Shown here: piece by piece, positions 24,346 through 33,228 of the stretch
Layout of the letters: the number at the start of each line of letters is the position of its first letter
Numbering within the stretch: the stretch's first letter is position 1
NCBI RefSeq assembly: GCF_049673005.1
Contig: NZ_JBATXB010000037.1
Span: 1 to 59,671 of the forward strand
DNA: 59,671 nt
Direction: 5' to 3'
From: Carnobacterium_A sp049673005
Lineage (GTDB): Bacteria; Bacillota; Bacilli; Lactobacillales; Carnobacteriaceae
Position numbers and translations under genes: made by a program
The notes under the pieces: generated by a model
Databases searched by the model: none
What the model was told of the DNA's origin: nothing
The model's input: the letters and a program-made list of their open reading frames with translations, nothing else

Positions 24346-24720
24346 TAAGAATTAGTTTTTTTATTATAATCTCTATGCGAATGAAACCAATTGACCTAGG
24401 TCTTGTTTAAGGGCAACCGGTTGGCTTTTAAACTGTATAACAAGTATTTGCCTACCACATGATTAAGTGCTCTCTAAACTGCACAAAACTACTAATAAGT
24501 ATATGTGATAATATTTTTGTCTATTCAATAACCTGAACTAGCCAAAAAAATCTATTCTCTAGATTTTTTTTATTTCGTTATAAAAAGATAACGGCTAATA
24601 CGTACTTTGTCTTTATATAAAGATTGGCTGATTATCTAAAAAATAACCTTTTTTATAAAACCTAAATGTTTCTAGCTAGTTATTTGCTAGTTTTAGAATT
24701 AGCTACCTATAAAAACAACA
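24346..24720. other. Non-coding stretch between an orphan gene and hup
   Basis: No supported gene. A perfect 10-bp palindrome GACCTAGGTC lies near 24391. AAAAATCTA/TAGATTTTT (about 24545-24571) is a bidirectional terminator-shaped hairpin that could end the orphan gene's transcript late. The rest is AT-rich without clear structure. Confidence 0.4.
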
Positions 24721-24747
24721 AAAACCCTTGACGTATCAAGGGTTTTT
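24721..24747 (-). terminator. Terminator of hup
   Basis: AAAACCCTTGA and TCAAGGGTTTT form a perfect 11-bp stem with a four-base loop, 10 bases past the hup stop. Confidence 0.95.
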
Positions 24748-24756
24748 AGCGTTGTA

Positions 24757-25032
24757 TTATTTAACTGCATCTTTAAGTGCTTTACCTGGTTTGAATGCTG
24801 GAACTTTGCTTGCAGCAATTTGGATTTCTTCCCCTGTTTGAGGGTTGCGTCCTTTGCGTGCAGCACGATCGCGAACTTCGAAGTTACCAAAACCAATGAT
24901 TTGAACTTTTTCACCTTTGCTCAAAGTTGTTTGGATAGTTTCGAAGACAGCTTCTACTGCTGCAGTTGCATCTTTTTTAGTCAAACCTGTTGAAGTTGCT
25001 ACGTTTTCGATTAATTCTGCTTTATTAGCCAT
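24757..25032 (-). CDS. hup: HU family nucleoid protein
   Basis: The main histone-like DNA-bending protein. From the ATG at 25032 it is 91 residues, MANKAELIENVATSTGL and onward. It has the DNA-binding arm motif GFGNFEVRDRAARKGRNPQTG and the terminal AFKPGKALKDAVK. AGGAGGTG lies 8 bases upstream. An in-frame extension of 17 residues to 25083 is not supported. Codon choice is biased toward common codons, as expected for a highly expressed gene. It is monocistronic, with its own promoter and terminator. Confidence 0.97.
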   Translation of the reverse strand: MANKAELIENVATSTGLTKKDATAAVEAVFETIQTTLSKGEKVQIIGFGNFEVRDRAARKGRNPQTGEEIQIAASKVPAFKPGKALKDAVK

Positions 25033-25089
25033 GTGTATTTCACCTCCTCTAAAAGAAGAATAGATGCTTTTTTTACGAAGCAAATAAAA

Positions 25090-25117
25090 ATCATAATATC
25101 ATTTTTGAGTGGTCCAA
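25090..25117 (-). promoter_or_regulatory. hup promoter
   Basis: On the minus strand TTGGAC (25112-25117) and TATGAT (25090-25095) are separated by 16 bases, giving a leader of about 50 bases before the hup ATG. Confidence 0.65.
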
Positions 25118-25323
25118 AAATGAAGCGGTACGAAATGCTACTTTAAACCTTATAAATTACATTTCATCTAAAAAGATATCATACAAATGCCGTTACTGCA
25201 ATGATTTTACTCGAATTTTTATTTTTTTATCAGCTTTTTCATATAAAACAGATTAATGTTTGTAACACCTTGATAAATATGTTAGAATATCACATTCTTC
25301 TTTTTAATAGTGTTATTTCATTC

Positions 25324-26637
25324 TTATTTTCTTTGACGTGTAAGGATTCTTATTGGAGTTCCTTCAAAAACAAACGTGTCTCTGATACGATTTTCTAAGA
25401 AACGAGAATAAGAAAAATGCATCATCTCAGGATCATTAACAAATACAACAAATGTTGGTGGTTTAATCGCAACTTGTGTAGCGTAAAAAATTCTTAATCT
25501 TTTACCCTTATCTGTTGGAGTAGGATTCATTGCAACGGCATCTAAAATAACATCATTTAAGACTGATGACTGAATGCGTAGACGTTGGTTTTCACTCACA
25601 CGTTTAATCATTTCAGGTAATTTGTTTAAGCGTTGTTTTGTAACAGCTGAAACAAATACAATTGGCGCATAACTTAGATAAGCGAATTCGCTACGAATAT
25701 CTCTTTCAAAATCCTTAACCGTATTATTATCTTTTTCAAGAGTATCCCATTTATTTACAACGATGATAACTCCTTTTCCTGCTTCATGAGCATAACCAGC
25801 AACTTTTTTATCTTGCTCCCTAATGCCTTCTTCAGCATTTAATACAACCAAAACAACATCGGAACGCTCAATGGCTCTAAGAGCTCTCATTACGCTATAT
25901 TTTTCAGTTGATTCATATACCTTGCCGCGTTTTCTCATACCGGCTGTATCAATCATGACAAATTCTGTTCCTTCATCATCTGTAAATTGTGTATCAATAG
26001 CATCACGAGTTGTTCCTGCTACACTTGACACAATAACACGCTCTTCACCTAGCATAGCGTTAATAATAGAAGACTTACCAACATTTGGTCGGCCGATAAG
26101 ACTGAATTTTATAACAGAGTCATCATACTCTTCTTCTTCTTCCTCAGGGAAGTGACTGATAGCGGCATCTAATAAATCTCCAATACCTAAACCGTGACTT
26201 CCTGAAATAGGGTAAGGTTCGCCTAATCCTAGAGTATAAAAGTCAAATATTTCCGAACGCATTTCTGGGTTATCCACTTTATTTACTGCTAACAACACTG
26301 GTTTATTTGTACGGTATAAAATTTTTGCTACATTTTCATCTGCATCTGTTACACTATCTCTGCTATTCGTAATGAAGATAATAACATCTGCTTCTTCCAT
26401 CGCAATTTCAGCCTGGTATTTAATTTGATCAAGAAATGGTTCATCTCCTAAGTCAATTCCACCTGTATCAATCAGATTAAATTCTTTTCCTAGCCATTCA
26501 GCTTGAGAATAAATACGGTCTCTTGTTACCCCTGAAATGTCTTCTACAATAGAGATTCGCTCGCCTACTATTCGGTTAAAAATTGTTGATTTACCTACAT
26601 TTGGACGACCAACGATGGCGATAACTGGTTTAGCCAT
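25324..26637 (-). CDS. der: Ribosome biogenesis GTPase Der
   Basis: Essential GTPase for 50S subunit maturation. Two tandem G domains are visible, each starting with GRPNVGKS (near residues 8 and 180). They carry DTGG/DTAG switch II motifs and NKVD/NKWD guanine-specificity motifs. A KH-like RNA-binding domain follows (about 355-437) and ends in IRILTRQRK. The length of 437 is standard. The position between hup and rpsA matches B. subtilis (rpsA-der-...-hbs). AGGAGG-like bases precede the ATG. Confidence 0.97.
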   Translation of the reverse strand: MAKPVIAIVGRPNVGKSTIFNRIVGERISIVEDISGVTRDRIYSQAEWLGKEFNLIDTGGIDLGDEPFLDQIKYQAEIAMEEADVIIFITNSRDSVTDADENVAKILYRTNKPVLLAVNKVDNPEMRSEIFDFYTLGLGEPYPISGSHGLGIGDLLDAAISHFPEEEEEEYDDSVIKFSLIGRPNVGKSSIINAMLGEERVIVSSVAGTTRDAIDTQFTDDEGTEFVMIDTAGMRKRGKVYESTEKYSVMRALRAIERSDVVLVVLNAEEGIREQDKKVAGYAHEAGKGVIIVVNKWDTLEKDNNTVKDFERDIRSEFAYLSYAPIVFVSAVTKQRLNKLPEMIKRVSENQRLRIQSSVLNDVILDAVAMNPTPTDKGKRLRIFYATQVAIKPPTFVVFVNDPEMMHFSYSRFLENRIRDTFVFEGTPIRILTRQRK

Positions 26638-26774
26638 TGCTTTAGCCTCCTTCTAATTAATTTCTTATTCATCTAGTTATTTTATAGAACAAAGCTTGAA
26701 TTTGCAAGCTTATGCTTGATGAAATCGCTTTATTTAGCAAATTTTATCGTTTTGGCAACATTTTTTTAACAAAC

Positions 26775-26810
26775 AAAGACATGTGGCTAATGAATACGCC
26801 ACACGTCTTT
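26775..26810 (-). terminator. Terminator after the S1-like gene
   Basis: GACATGTGGC and GCCACACGTC arms (26779-26807) are followed on the minus strand by TTTGTTTG. It separates the S1-like gene from der. Confidence 0.8.
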
Positions 26811-26828
26811 ACTTTTGTTTAAACTAAA

Positions 26829-28058
26829 TTAGTTTTCTTTTGTATCTTCTTCATCAGAGGTGATATCAGAAAGCTGATCTCCAAGAATATCGCCAATGGT
26901 AAATCCTGAATCCGTTTCAGGCATTTCGTATTTCTCTTCTTCAGGTTTTGATTGTTGATGTGTTTTCTCTTCTAATGCCTTAATACTCAGAGAAAGACGC
27001 TGATCTTCTGTATTTAAATCCAATACTTTTACTTTAATTTCTTGCCCTTCACTCAAAACTTCATGAGGTGTTGCAATGTGATTATGAGAAATTTGAGAAA
27101 TATGAACCAAACCTTCAACACCTGGGTAAACCTCAACAAATGCACCAAAACTAGTTAATCTCTTAACCTTACCATCTAGCACAGTATCAACTGCTGCACG
27201 TTCTTCAATATTATCCCATGGTCCAGGAAGTGTATCTTTAATAGACAACGAAATACGTCCAGCCTCTTCATCAACTGAGAGAATTTTAACATCGACCTCT
27301 TGACCTACAGAAAGGATATCAGCCGGATTTTTAACGTGGTCATAAGAAATTTGAGAAATGTGAACCAAACCATCAACTCCACCAAGATCAATAAATGCAC
27401 CGAAATTAGTTAAACGGGCAACTTTACCTTTAACGGTCTCATTTTCTTTCAATTCTTTCATTAGTTTCTTTTTAGTTACTTCACCTTCAGCTTGTAGAAC
27501 GGCTTTATGCGAAAGAATCAGTCGATTTTCACTTGGTTCAATTTCCATAATTTTAAAAGCCAATACTTTCCCTTTATATTCTGAGAAATCATCAACAAAT
27601 TGAATATCTACCATTGAAGCTGGTACAAAACCTCGAACTCCAGCATCAACCACTAAACCACCTTTAACAACTTCTTTAACCGGTGCTTCAATAATCGTTC
27701 CTTCTTCAAAATCTTTTTGGATTTTTTCCCATACTTGTTTCGCATCGATACGGCGCTTAGATAATAAGAAACTACCGTTTTCTTTTTCTTTAATTTCTTT
27801 AATAACAACTAAATCAACAATATCGCCTACGTTTACAATTTCTGTAACATCTTCAAATGGTGCAGCCGATAATTCATTGTTCGGAATTACGCCCTCTACA
27901 CCTCCGCCAAGAATACCAACAATTGCTTGTTTGTTATCTTGAATTTTTAGAATTTCCCCTTGAACAGTATCACCAATGTGAATTTCTTGCACACTATCTA
28001 AAGCCTCCAACATTGACTCTTGTTCTAAACCTTCGTTTTTGTCTTTTTGATCTGTCAT
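26829..28058 (-). CDS. rpsA: 30S ribosomal protein S1-like RNA-binding protein
   Basis: Four S1 OB-fold repeats in 409 residues (roughly 27-95, 110-180, 195-265, 280-350). The last two are the best conserved, each with the LTNFGAF/LTSFGAF and GLVHISQIS motifs. The C-terminal 50 residues are acidic and disordered. It matches the shorter Gram-positive S1 (YpfD type), which lacks the six-domain layout of E. coli S1; its need in translation initiation is weaker in Firmicutes. AGGAGG precedes the ATG. Gene order cmk-rpsA-der is conserved. Confidence 0.92.
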   Translation of the reverse strand: MTDQKDKNEGLEQESMLEALDSVQEIHIGDTVQGEILKIQDNKQAIVGILGGGVEGVIPNNELSAAPFEDVTEIVNVGDIVDLVVIKEIKEKENGSFLLSKRRIDAKQVWEKIQKDFEEGTIIEAPVKEVVKGGLVVDAGVRGFVPASMVDIQFVDDFSEYKGKVLAFKIMEIEPSENRLILSHKAVLQAEGEVTKKKLMKELKENETVKGKVARLTNFGAFIDLGGVDGLVHISQISYDHVKNPADILSVGQEVDVKILSVDEEAGRISLSIKDTLPGPWDNIEERAAVDTVLDGKVKRLTSFGAFVEVYPGVEGLVHISQISHNHIATPHEVLSEGQEIKVKVLDLNTEDQRLSLSIKALEEKTHQQSKPEEEKYEMPETDSGFTIGDILGDQLSDITSDEEDTKEN

Positions 28059-28215
28059 GTTTTTGTCCTCCTAATTTAGCCAAATAAATCTTTCTTACCT
28101 TATTTTAACCAATATCGTAAAAAAATGCCACAATAAGGCCTATAAAAACAGTTTATCTCTTTAATTAGTATAATTCCATATCAGTTAAGAACAATCATTC
28201 ACTTTTTATATCAAC

Positions 28216-28890
28216 TTAGCTTTTTTTAGATTGAACGACTTCTTTAATTTTTCCAACTACCTGTTGAATGTTTAAACTAGTCGTATCTAATAGTTGGGCG
28301 TCTTCTGCTCTGGTTAATGGTGAAGAAGCTCTGTGCGAATCTTTGTAGTCACGATCAGAAATTTCTTTTTTTAATAGTTCCAAAGGAGTATGAATTCCAT
28401 TTAATTTGTTCTCTTTGTAGCGTCTTTCAGCTCTCTCTTCAACACTAGCGATTAAAAATATTTTTACTTCTGCATTTGGTAAGACAGTTGTCCCAATATC
28501 ACGACCGTCCATAACAACTCCACCTTTATCTGCAATCTTTTGTTGTCTTTTGACCAATTCTTTTCTTACTTGTCCATGTGCAGCTACAATAGAGACAGAA
28601 TTGGTTACATCAGGTTGACGAATGGCTTCTGTTACTTCTTCATTATTTAAAAATACTTTTTGGTTCATTTCAGACGGTTCAAAAGAAATATCGCTATGTT
28701 TTAACAACTCAATTAATGCTTCTTCGTTTTCTAGATCAATTTTCTGTTGCAACGCTTCATGAGTTAACGCACGATACATTGCTCCAGTATCACAATAGAT
28801 ATAACCTAATTCATTCGCTAGTATTTTAGCTACTGTACTTTTCCCAGCCGAAGCAGGTCCATCGATAGCAATCATCATTTTATTTGTCAT
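28216..28890 (-). CDS. cmk: Cytidylate kinase
   Basis: Phosphorylates CMP and dCMP, feeding CTP and dCTP pools. Visible motifs are the P-loop GPASAGKST (about 10-18), CDTGAMYRA for substrate binding, DGRDIGT (near residue 130) and the LID-region arginines in VEERAERRYKE. At 224 residues it is the usual size. Start choice: ATG at 28890 with GAAGG about 11 bases upstream; an ATG four codons later is possible. It precedes the S1-like gene in the usual Firmicutes order. Confidence 0.96.
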   Translation of the reverse strand: MTNKMMIAIDGPASAGKSTVAKILANELGYIYCDTGAMYRALTHEALQQKIDLENEEALIELLKHSDISFEPSEMNQKVFLNNEEVTEAIRQPDVTNSVSIVAAHGQVRKELVKRQQKIADKGGVVMDGRDIGTTVLPNAEVKIFLIASVEERAERRYKENKLNGIHTPLELLKKEISDRDYKDSHRASSPLTRAEDAQLLDTTSLNIQQVVGKIKEVVQSKKS

Positions 28891-28917
28891 TTTTATCAGG
28901 CCTTCTTTCTATTTTCA

Positions 28918-28943
28918 AAATAAAAACCGTCCTAAGACGGCTA
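28918..28943 (-). terminator. Terminator of the LysM protein gene
   Basis: CCGTC (28927-28931) and GACGG (28936-28940) with a four-base loop, followed on the minus strand by TTTTTATTTT. The stem is short but the T-run is good. Confidence 0.7.
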
Positions 28944-28963
28944 TTATTTATTTAACTATATAA

Positions 28964-29587
28964 TTAGTTTACTTTTAAAACTGTTCCAGCAGCTACATCG
29001 TTGCCAGAGATACCATTTAATGTTTTCAATTGATCTAGTGTCATACCATTGTTTAATGCAATTCGATAAAGATTGTCTCCAGGAGCTACTGTGTAGGTTT
29101 TTCCTGTATCTTCTACAGATGGCGTTTCTGTCTCTACTTCTGCTTCCGGAACTTCTGGTGTTTCTGGAGCCACTTCATTTGGAACGGGTACTTCGTCAAT
29201 CTGTTCTTCTTCTACTTCTGGTTTAACTGGAGTGTCTGATTCACTAGTTTCTTCAGATCTAGATACTGATTGTTCACTAGAAGAAACTTCTTTTTCAGAA
29301 CTGGAAACTTCACTGCTACTATTTTGTGCAATGGTTATTTTATCGTTATCCGCTTTAAACTCTTCTGCATCATTACGTTGATTTACAAACCAATAATAGG
29401 TTCCTGTTGGTAAAATAATCAATAATGCCAAAAAGATAAATAGAGACGTTAATATTGGAGAAATACCACCTTCAGCTTTTTTTCTAGCTGATCTTGAATA
29501 ATTATCATTTTCATTGTTGTCATTATTTTCAAATTTACGAGACCATATTTCTTTGTCTTGATTTTTTTTAGAATTTTTTTTAGCCAT
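28964..29587 (-). CDS. Membrane-anchored LysM protein (YpbE-like)
   Basis: A 207-residue type II membrane protein. A lysine-rich cytosolic part (1-42) is followed by one transmembrane helix (about 44-66). A Ser/Glu- then Pro/Glu-rich extracellular linker (about 80-160) leads to one LysM domain (about 164-207, YTVAPGDNLYRIALNNGMTL). LysM binds peptidoglycan, so the protein probably spans membrane and wall. B. subtilis YpbE has the same plan and lies near recS and ypbB, as here. No catalytic domain is present. AGGAGGAG precedes the ATG. Confidence 0.85.
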   Translation of the reverse strand: MAKKNSKKNQDKEIWSRKFENNDNNENDNYSRSARKKAEGGISPILTSLFIFLALLIILPTGTYYWFVNQRNDAEEFKADNDKITIAQNSSSEVSSSEKEVSSSEQSVSRSEETSESDTPVKPEVEEEQIDEVPVPNEVAPETPEVPEAEVETETPSVEDTGKTYTVAPGDNLYRIALNNGMTLDQLKTLNGISGNDVAAGTVLKVN

Positions 29588-29645
29588 AAAGTACTCCTCC
29601 TAAAGATATTCGATTTTATTGTAACATAATCCAGCTAAACTTACC

Positions 29646-31094
29646 TTACTTATTCGGCAACAAAAATAAATTTGTTATCTTTTCTTTCCAGTTTTTTGAA
29701 GCAGCTAAATGTTCTGTTTTTTGTTTTTCTTTTAAAATTTCCTGGAAATGTCGATCATATCCACAACTTGAACAACAATAGAGTGGTTTTTCTACTATTT
29801 TCTCATTAAAGTAATGAAGCAAAAATTTTCTCTTACAGTCTATCGTCTGGCTATATTGAACCATGTACTCTAACTGTCTATTCTTTTGTAGCTCTCTACC
29901 TAATAGCTGAGATTTAGCTTCTTCAATAGGTGTTTCAGCAATCAAATAGTTTTCTATAATTTGTTTTTGCGTTTCACTACAGCTTCCCTCGTGCACTTTT
30001 CCATGACGATAGGCGTACTCTAACATGGCTGTTGTAGGCAAGCTTTGTTCTTGCAATCTTTTCTGGAGGAATCTATCGCTTGTTTCAAAGAGTAATACAG
30101 CTACACTTTGTTTGCCATCTCGACCACACCGACCGATTTCTTGCAAATAGGATTCAACACTAGCAGGCATATGGTAGTGAATAACGAAACGAATATTCTC
30201 TTTGTTGATTCCCATGCCAAAAGCACTTGTCGCACAGATAATCTCTATCTCATTTTGAATAAATTGCTGCTGTATCTTAATTTTATCTTCATTATTAATC
30301 TCAGAATGGTAACTTTCAATAGCGTAATCCGTCTTTTCTTTTAACCATAAAGCTATTCTGTCAGCTTGTTTTTTACTTGAAAAATAAATAATACCAGGTT
30401 TAGCAATCTCTTCTACTATTCTTAATACCTGTTCCTCTTTATCACGTTCACAATTAATCGATGTTAGGGCAATATTCGGGCGATCTACTGAATACAGTAT
30501 TTGAGTCATCTTATTTTTATCCAAAAGTAAAGAACTGATAATTTCTTCACGAACTATCTCAGTAGCTGTTGCAGTTAAAGCCATCGTTAAAGGATAGTTT
30601 AACTCTTTACGAACAGTTCCTAAACCTAAGTACTCTAATCGAAAATCCATCCCCCATTGAGAGATACAATGTGCTTCGTCAATAGCCATCATACTTATTT
30701 TCATTGTTTTGATTTTAGCTAACACATATTTTTGTTGAAGCATTTCTGGAGATAAAAAAACAAATTTATAGTCTCCTAAATGAGACAGCACCCATTGTTT
30801 CTCTTCGCTACTCATTAAACTATTAATAGCTGCAACTCGTTTTTCTCCTAATCGTTTCATTTGATCTACTTGATCTTGCATCAAAGATAATAGCGGAGAG
30901 ACTATAATAACAATTCCATCTAAACAATATCCCGTTATTTGGTAACAGACCGACTTACCAGTACCAGTAGGCAACATGACTAGTGTATCTTTACCTGATA
31001 ATGCGGCTAAAATTGCTTCTTCTTGTCCTTCGCGAAAGTAAGTGTAACCAAATTGATTTAGTAGAATTTTTTTTATTTTATCTTGGTTAGTCAC
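29646..31094 (-). CDS. recQ: RecQ family ATP-dependent DNA helicase (RecS-like)
   Basis: 3'-5' DNA helicase for recombination and fork repair. Walker A LPTGTGKSVCYQ, the DEAH-type box AIDEAHCISQWG, TATAT (motif III) and QEIGRCGRDG (motif VI) are intact. The RecQ C-terminal zinc-binding cysteines are present in CKRKFLLHYF and YCCSSCGYD. At 482 residues it lacks the HRDC domain, like B. subtilis RecS. The start overlaps the ypbB stop by 8 bases, so the two are translationally coupled. The pair matches ypbB-recS of B. subtilis. Confidence 0.93.
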   Translation of the reverse strand: MTNQDKIKKILLNQFGYTYFREGQEEAILAALSGKDTLVMLPTGTGKSVCYQITGYCLDGIVIIVSPLLSLMQDQVDQMKRLGEKRVAAINSLMSSEEKQWVLSHLGDYKFVFLSPEMLQQKYVLAKIKTMKISMMAIDEAHCISQWGMDFRLEYLGLGTVRKELNYPLTMALTATATEIVREEIISSLLLDKNKMTQILYSVDRPNIALTSINCERDKEEQVLRIVEEIAKPGIIYFSSKKQADRIALWLKEKTDYAIESYHSEINNEDKIKIQQQFIQNEIEIICATSAFGMGINKENIRFVIHYHMPASVESYLQEIGRCGRDGKQSVAVLLFETSDRFLQKRLQEQSLPTTAMLEYAYRHGKVHEGSCSETQKQIIENYLIAETPIEEAKSQLLGRELQKNRQLEYMVQYSQTIDCKRKFLLHYFNEKIVEKPLYCCSSCGYDRHFQEILKEKQKTEHLAASKNWKEKITNLFLLPNK

Positions 31095-32154
31095 TGTCTC
31101 GATTCCTTTCTATTTGAGCTAAGCGGTACCATAAAAATAAGATCTCCGGGTTTTTTTTAATTAACTCTTGATAGGTAATAGTAGGATTTTCGCTTAGGAG
31201 ATGCTTAAGTTTTTTTAATTTCTCTGAAGGTAAAACCACAGAAAGATCAAATAATGGATCCATGATACTTATTTCAATAACGTGCTCATTAATTGTGCTT
31301 TCTTTAAGTTGCCGTTGAGCGGCAATTTCAGCAAGTGAATAACCATTCAATAGATAACGTTTTGTAAGCAGAGCACTTTTTGTTGTTCCATCATAAAGAT
31401 GAAGCATTTCATTGTAAACAGAATAAAATAACGGTATTTTTTCAGGATGTTTTTTTAGTATTTTTGTAATCCAAGCAATCGAATCTAATTCAATTATACT
31501 AATTTCACTGGACTCTTTTTTAAATGCTTCGACTAGTTGATTTTTTGTTTTCCCTGTATTGCTATGACCTGTTAAATTAGCGGCTATAATTTCAGCGTTT
31601 AATTCTGGTAAATCATTCAGAATAATTATCCATTCTTGTCCAAAATCCAAAGCTAATTGATCCTTATTCATAGCATTATTTTTAAACCACTGTTTTACCC
31701 AATTTTGTTTTTCCCATTCTTTTTCTATAGGAATATACTGTTTATTTTTGTATCTTATTTCAGATAGAACTTGAGTAACTAATTGAAGAGTTCTCCAAAA
31801 ATGAATTAATACGAGTCCATCCTTGAGATGATTTAACTCTTTAGGATAATAGTGTTCGGAAAAAAATTCGCTCTGTTTATTTTTCCCATTTTCAGATAAA
31901 TAATATTCTTGCGTTTCTTCTGCTAATAATAGAGTATTTAGGTTTATTAATTTTTGAATACTGTTATTGAATTGATTACGGTCTAATTTAGAAAATAGTG
32001 CAAAAAAATGAGTTAATTGGTATTTTTCGGCACTATAAAGAATAGAGGCCGTTTTTTTCCCAGTAAGGATGTGATAAATTGTAGACATCTTTTTTGACTG
32101 TTTCGTTGAAAATAAAGATAAATAAAAATGGTCAAGGTAAGATAATTGATCCAA
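31087..32154 (-). CDS. YpbB-like helix-turn-helix protein
   Basis: About 355 residues, conserved upstream of recQ/recS in Firmicutes. No membrane segment. Around residues 270-305 (KRYLLNGYSLAEIAAQRQLKESTINEHVIE) there is a helix-turn-helix resembling the RecQ-associated HTH_40 domain of RecQ C-termini. A likely reading is that it supplies in trans the module that RecS lacks; this is inference. I choose TTG at 32154, which has AAGGAG about 10 bases upstream. The longer GTG-initiated frame to 32190 spans that ribosome site. It overlaps recQ by 8 bases. Confidence 0.78.
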   Translation of the reverse strand: MDQLSYLDHFYLSLFSTKQSKKMSTIYHILTGKKTASILYSAEKYQLTHFFALFSKLDRNQFNNSIQKLINLNTLLLAEETQEYYLSENGKNKQSEFFSEHYYPKELNHLKDGLVLIHFWRTLQLVTQVLSEIRYKNKQYIPIEKEWEKQNWVKQWFKNNAMNKDQLALDFGQEWIIILNDLPELNAEIIAANLTGHSNTGKTKNQLVEAFKKESSEISIIELDSIAWITKILKKHPEKIPLFYSVYNEMLHLYDGTTKSALLTKRYLLNGYSLAEIAAQRQLKESTINEHVIEISIMDPLFDLSVVLPSEKLKKLKHLLSENPTITYQELIKKNPEILFLWYRLAQIERNRDSD

Positions 32155-32245
32155 AATAACACAACTCCTTTTTATCTTCATTAATGTCACATGATTAATA
32201 TACCAAATAATGAGTTGAAATTCTGTACTATTTGTATTTTTAAGC

Positions 32246-32287
32246 AGAAAAAAATGATTTCGTAGAATTCACGAAATCATTTTTTCT
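32246..32287. terminator. Terminator after ribU
   Basis: ATGATTTCGT (32254-32263) and ACGAAATCAT (32271-32280) form a perfect 10-bp stem with A and T runs. It separates ribU from ypbB. Confidence 0.92.
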
Positions 32288-32893
32288 TTACTTTTTTTCT
32301 ATTGTCGTATATTTGACATAGGTAAGTTCATTTACTTGATTTTGAATAATCCAAGGTTTCATTTTTTTATATAGTGCAATAAAGACTGTACTAACAACGA
32401 TTCCTTTAATTAAGTTAAAAGGAATTACACCATAAAAAACATACTTTTGTACAGGCCCCACACTAAAATTTAATACTAAAAAATAAAGCGGAATAAGCAC
32501 ATAGGCATTTAATATAGATAATATCGTAGTTAATGAAACCGTTCCTAAAATATTCGCCAAAACTATATTTTTTGCATTTTCAGCTTTGCTGCTCATGATG
32601 TAGTAAATCGGTAAGCTATAAGCTAATGTAGCAATTAAACTAGCAATGTCTCCAATTGGATACCCTGCGTCTCCTCCTGTTTGTACATAATGAAGAATGG
32701 TACGAATCAAAGCTATTGCTATTCCTGCTACCGGTCCATATAAAAACATACCTAGCAAGACAGGGATGTCACTGAAATCAATTTTCAGAAAAGTAACTCC
32801 CGGGATAATCGGAAAAGCAAAAAACATGAGTATAAACGCCACTGCGGCGAGCATAGAAACCCCAACTAGTTTTTTTGTGTTTCTGTTTTGCAT
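32288..32893 (-). CDS. ribU: Riboflavin ECF transporter S component
   Basis: Membrane substrate-binding subunit that imports riboflavin together with the shared ECF ATPase/T module, which is not encoded here. There are about six hydrophobic helices over 201 residues. Family features are the basic N-terminal KKLVGVSMLAAVAF helix and the loop FLKIDFSDIPVLLGMFLYGP, which in RibU proteins contributes to vitamin binding. The start is ATG 32893 with AGGAGG upstream. The preceding FMN riboswitch confirms the substrate independently of the protein sequence. Confidence 0.95.
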   Translation of the reverse strand: MQNRNTKKLVGVSMLAAVAFILMFFAFPIIPGVTFLKIDFSDIPVLLGMFLYGPVAGIAIALIRTILHYVQTGGDAGYPIGDIASLIATLAYSLPIYYIMSSKAENAKNIVLANILGTVSLTTILSILNAYVLIPLYFLVLNFSVGPVQKYVFYGVIPFNLIKGIVVSTVFIALYKKMKPWIIQNQVNELTYVKYTTIEKK

Positions 32894-32953
32894 AAAAATC
32901 CTCCTAAAAGGACTCATCAGCTTGAGCATTCTTGGGCTTACTAAAAAACACTA

Positions 32954-33005
32954 TAAAAAAATATGCTCGCCTAATTTTCCTTCAGAAAAATTAAACAGAG
33001 CATAT
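32954..33005 (-). terminator. Riboswitch-controlled terminator before ribU
   Basis: ATATGCTC (32961-32968) and GAGCATAT (32998-33005) with an extended AT-rich inner stem, followed on the minus strand by TTTTTTT. It lies between the FMN aptamer and ribU, so it is the likely expression platform, formed when FMN is bound. Confidence 0.88.
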
Positions 33006-33032
33006 GAACAGTATCATATTCAAATAAGCCCC

Positions 33033-33147
33033 ATCTTCTTTATCCAGACTTTACTGTCGGTACTGGAATTAAACCAGTTCAACCAGAAATGCTATCTGGT
33101 TCGTGGACTATACCACCGGTCGGGAATTACACCCTGCCCCTGAAGAC
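33033..33147 (-). promoter_or_regulatory. FMN riboswitch (RFN element)
   Basis: The minus strand carries the conserved RFN blocks in order: TCTTCAGGGGCAGGGTG, AATTCCCGACCGG, GGTATAGTCC, then AATTCCAGTACCGACAGTAA and AGTCTGGATAAAGAAGA. The end segments TCTTC and GAAGA close helix P1. FMN binding should favour the downstream terminator and shut off riboflavin import. Confidence 0.97.
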
Positions 33148-33186
33148 GAATCGTCTATTTTTTTAGTACATTAGATGTACAAATTT

Positions 33187-33215
33187 AGTATAAGCTATTT
33201 CATTTTAATTTGCAA
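33187..33215 (-). promoter_or_regulatory. ribU promoter
   Basis: TTGCAA (33210-33215) and TATACT (33187-33192) with exactly 17 bases between them on the minus strand, placing the start near 33180, about 33 bases before the aptamer. Confidence 0.8.
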
Positions 33216-33228
33216 GGTTCACTTACAA

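Noticed and set aside
24699..24914. Open frame overlapping hup in another frame
   Set aside because: It covers the hup coding region and its terminator; composition reflects the HU codons.
25258..25290. Plus-strand promoter-like TTGTAA/TAGAAT with 17-base spacing downstream of der
   Set aside because: Nothing transcribable is found to the right except antisense to der; AT-rich DNA gives such matches by chance. An antisense RNA is possible but unsupported.
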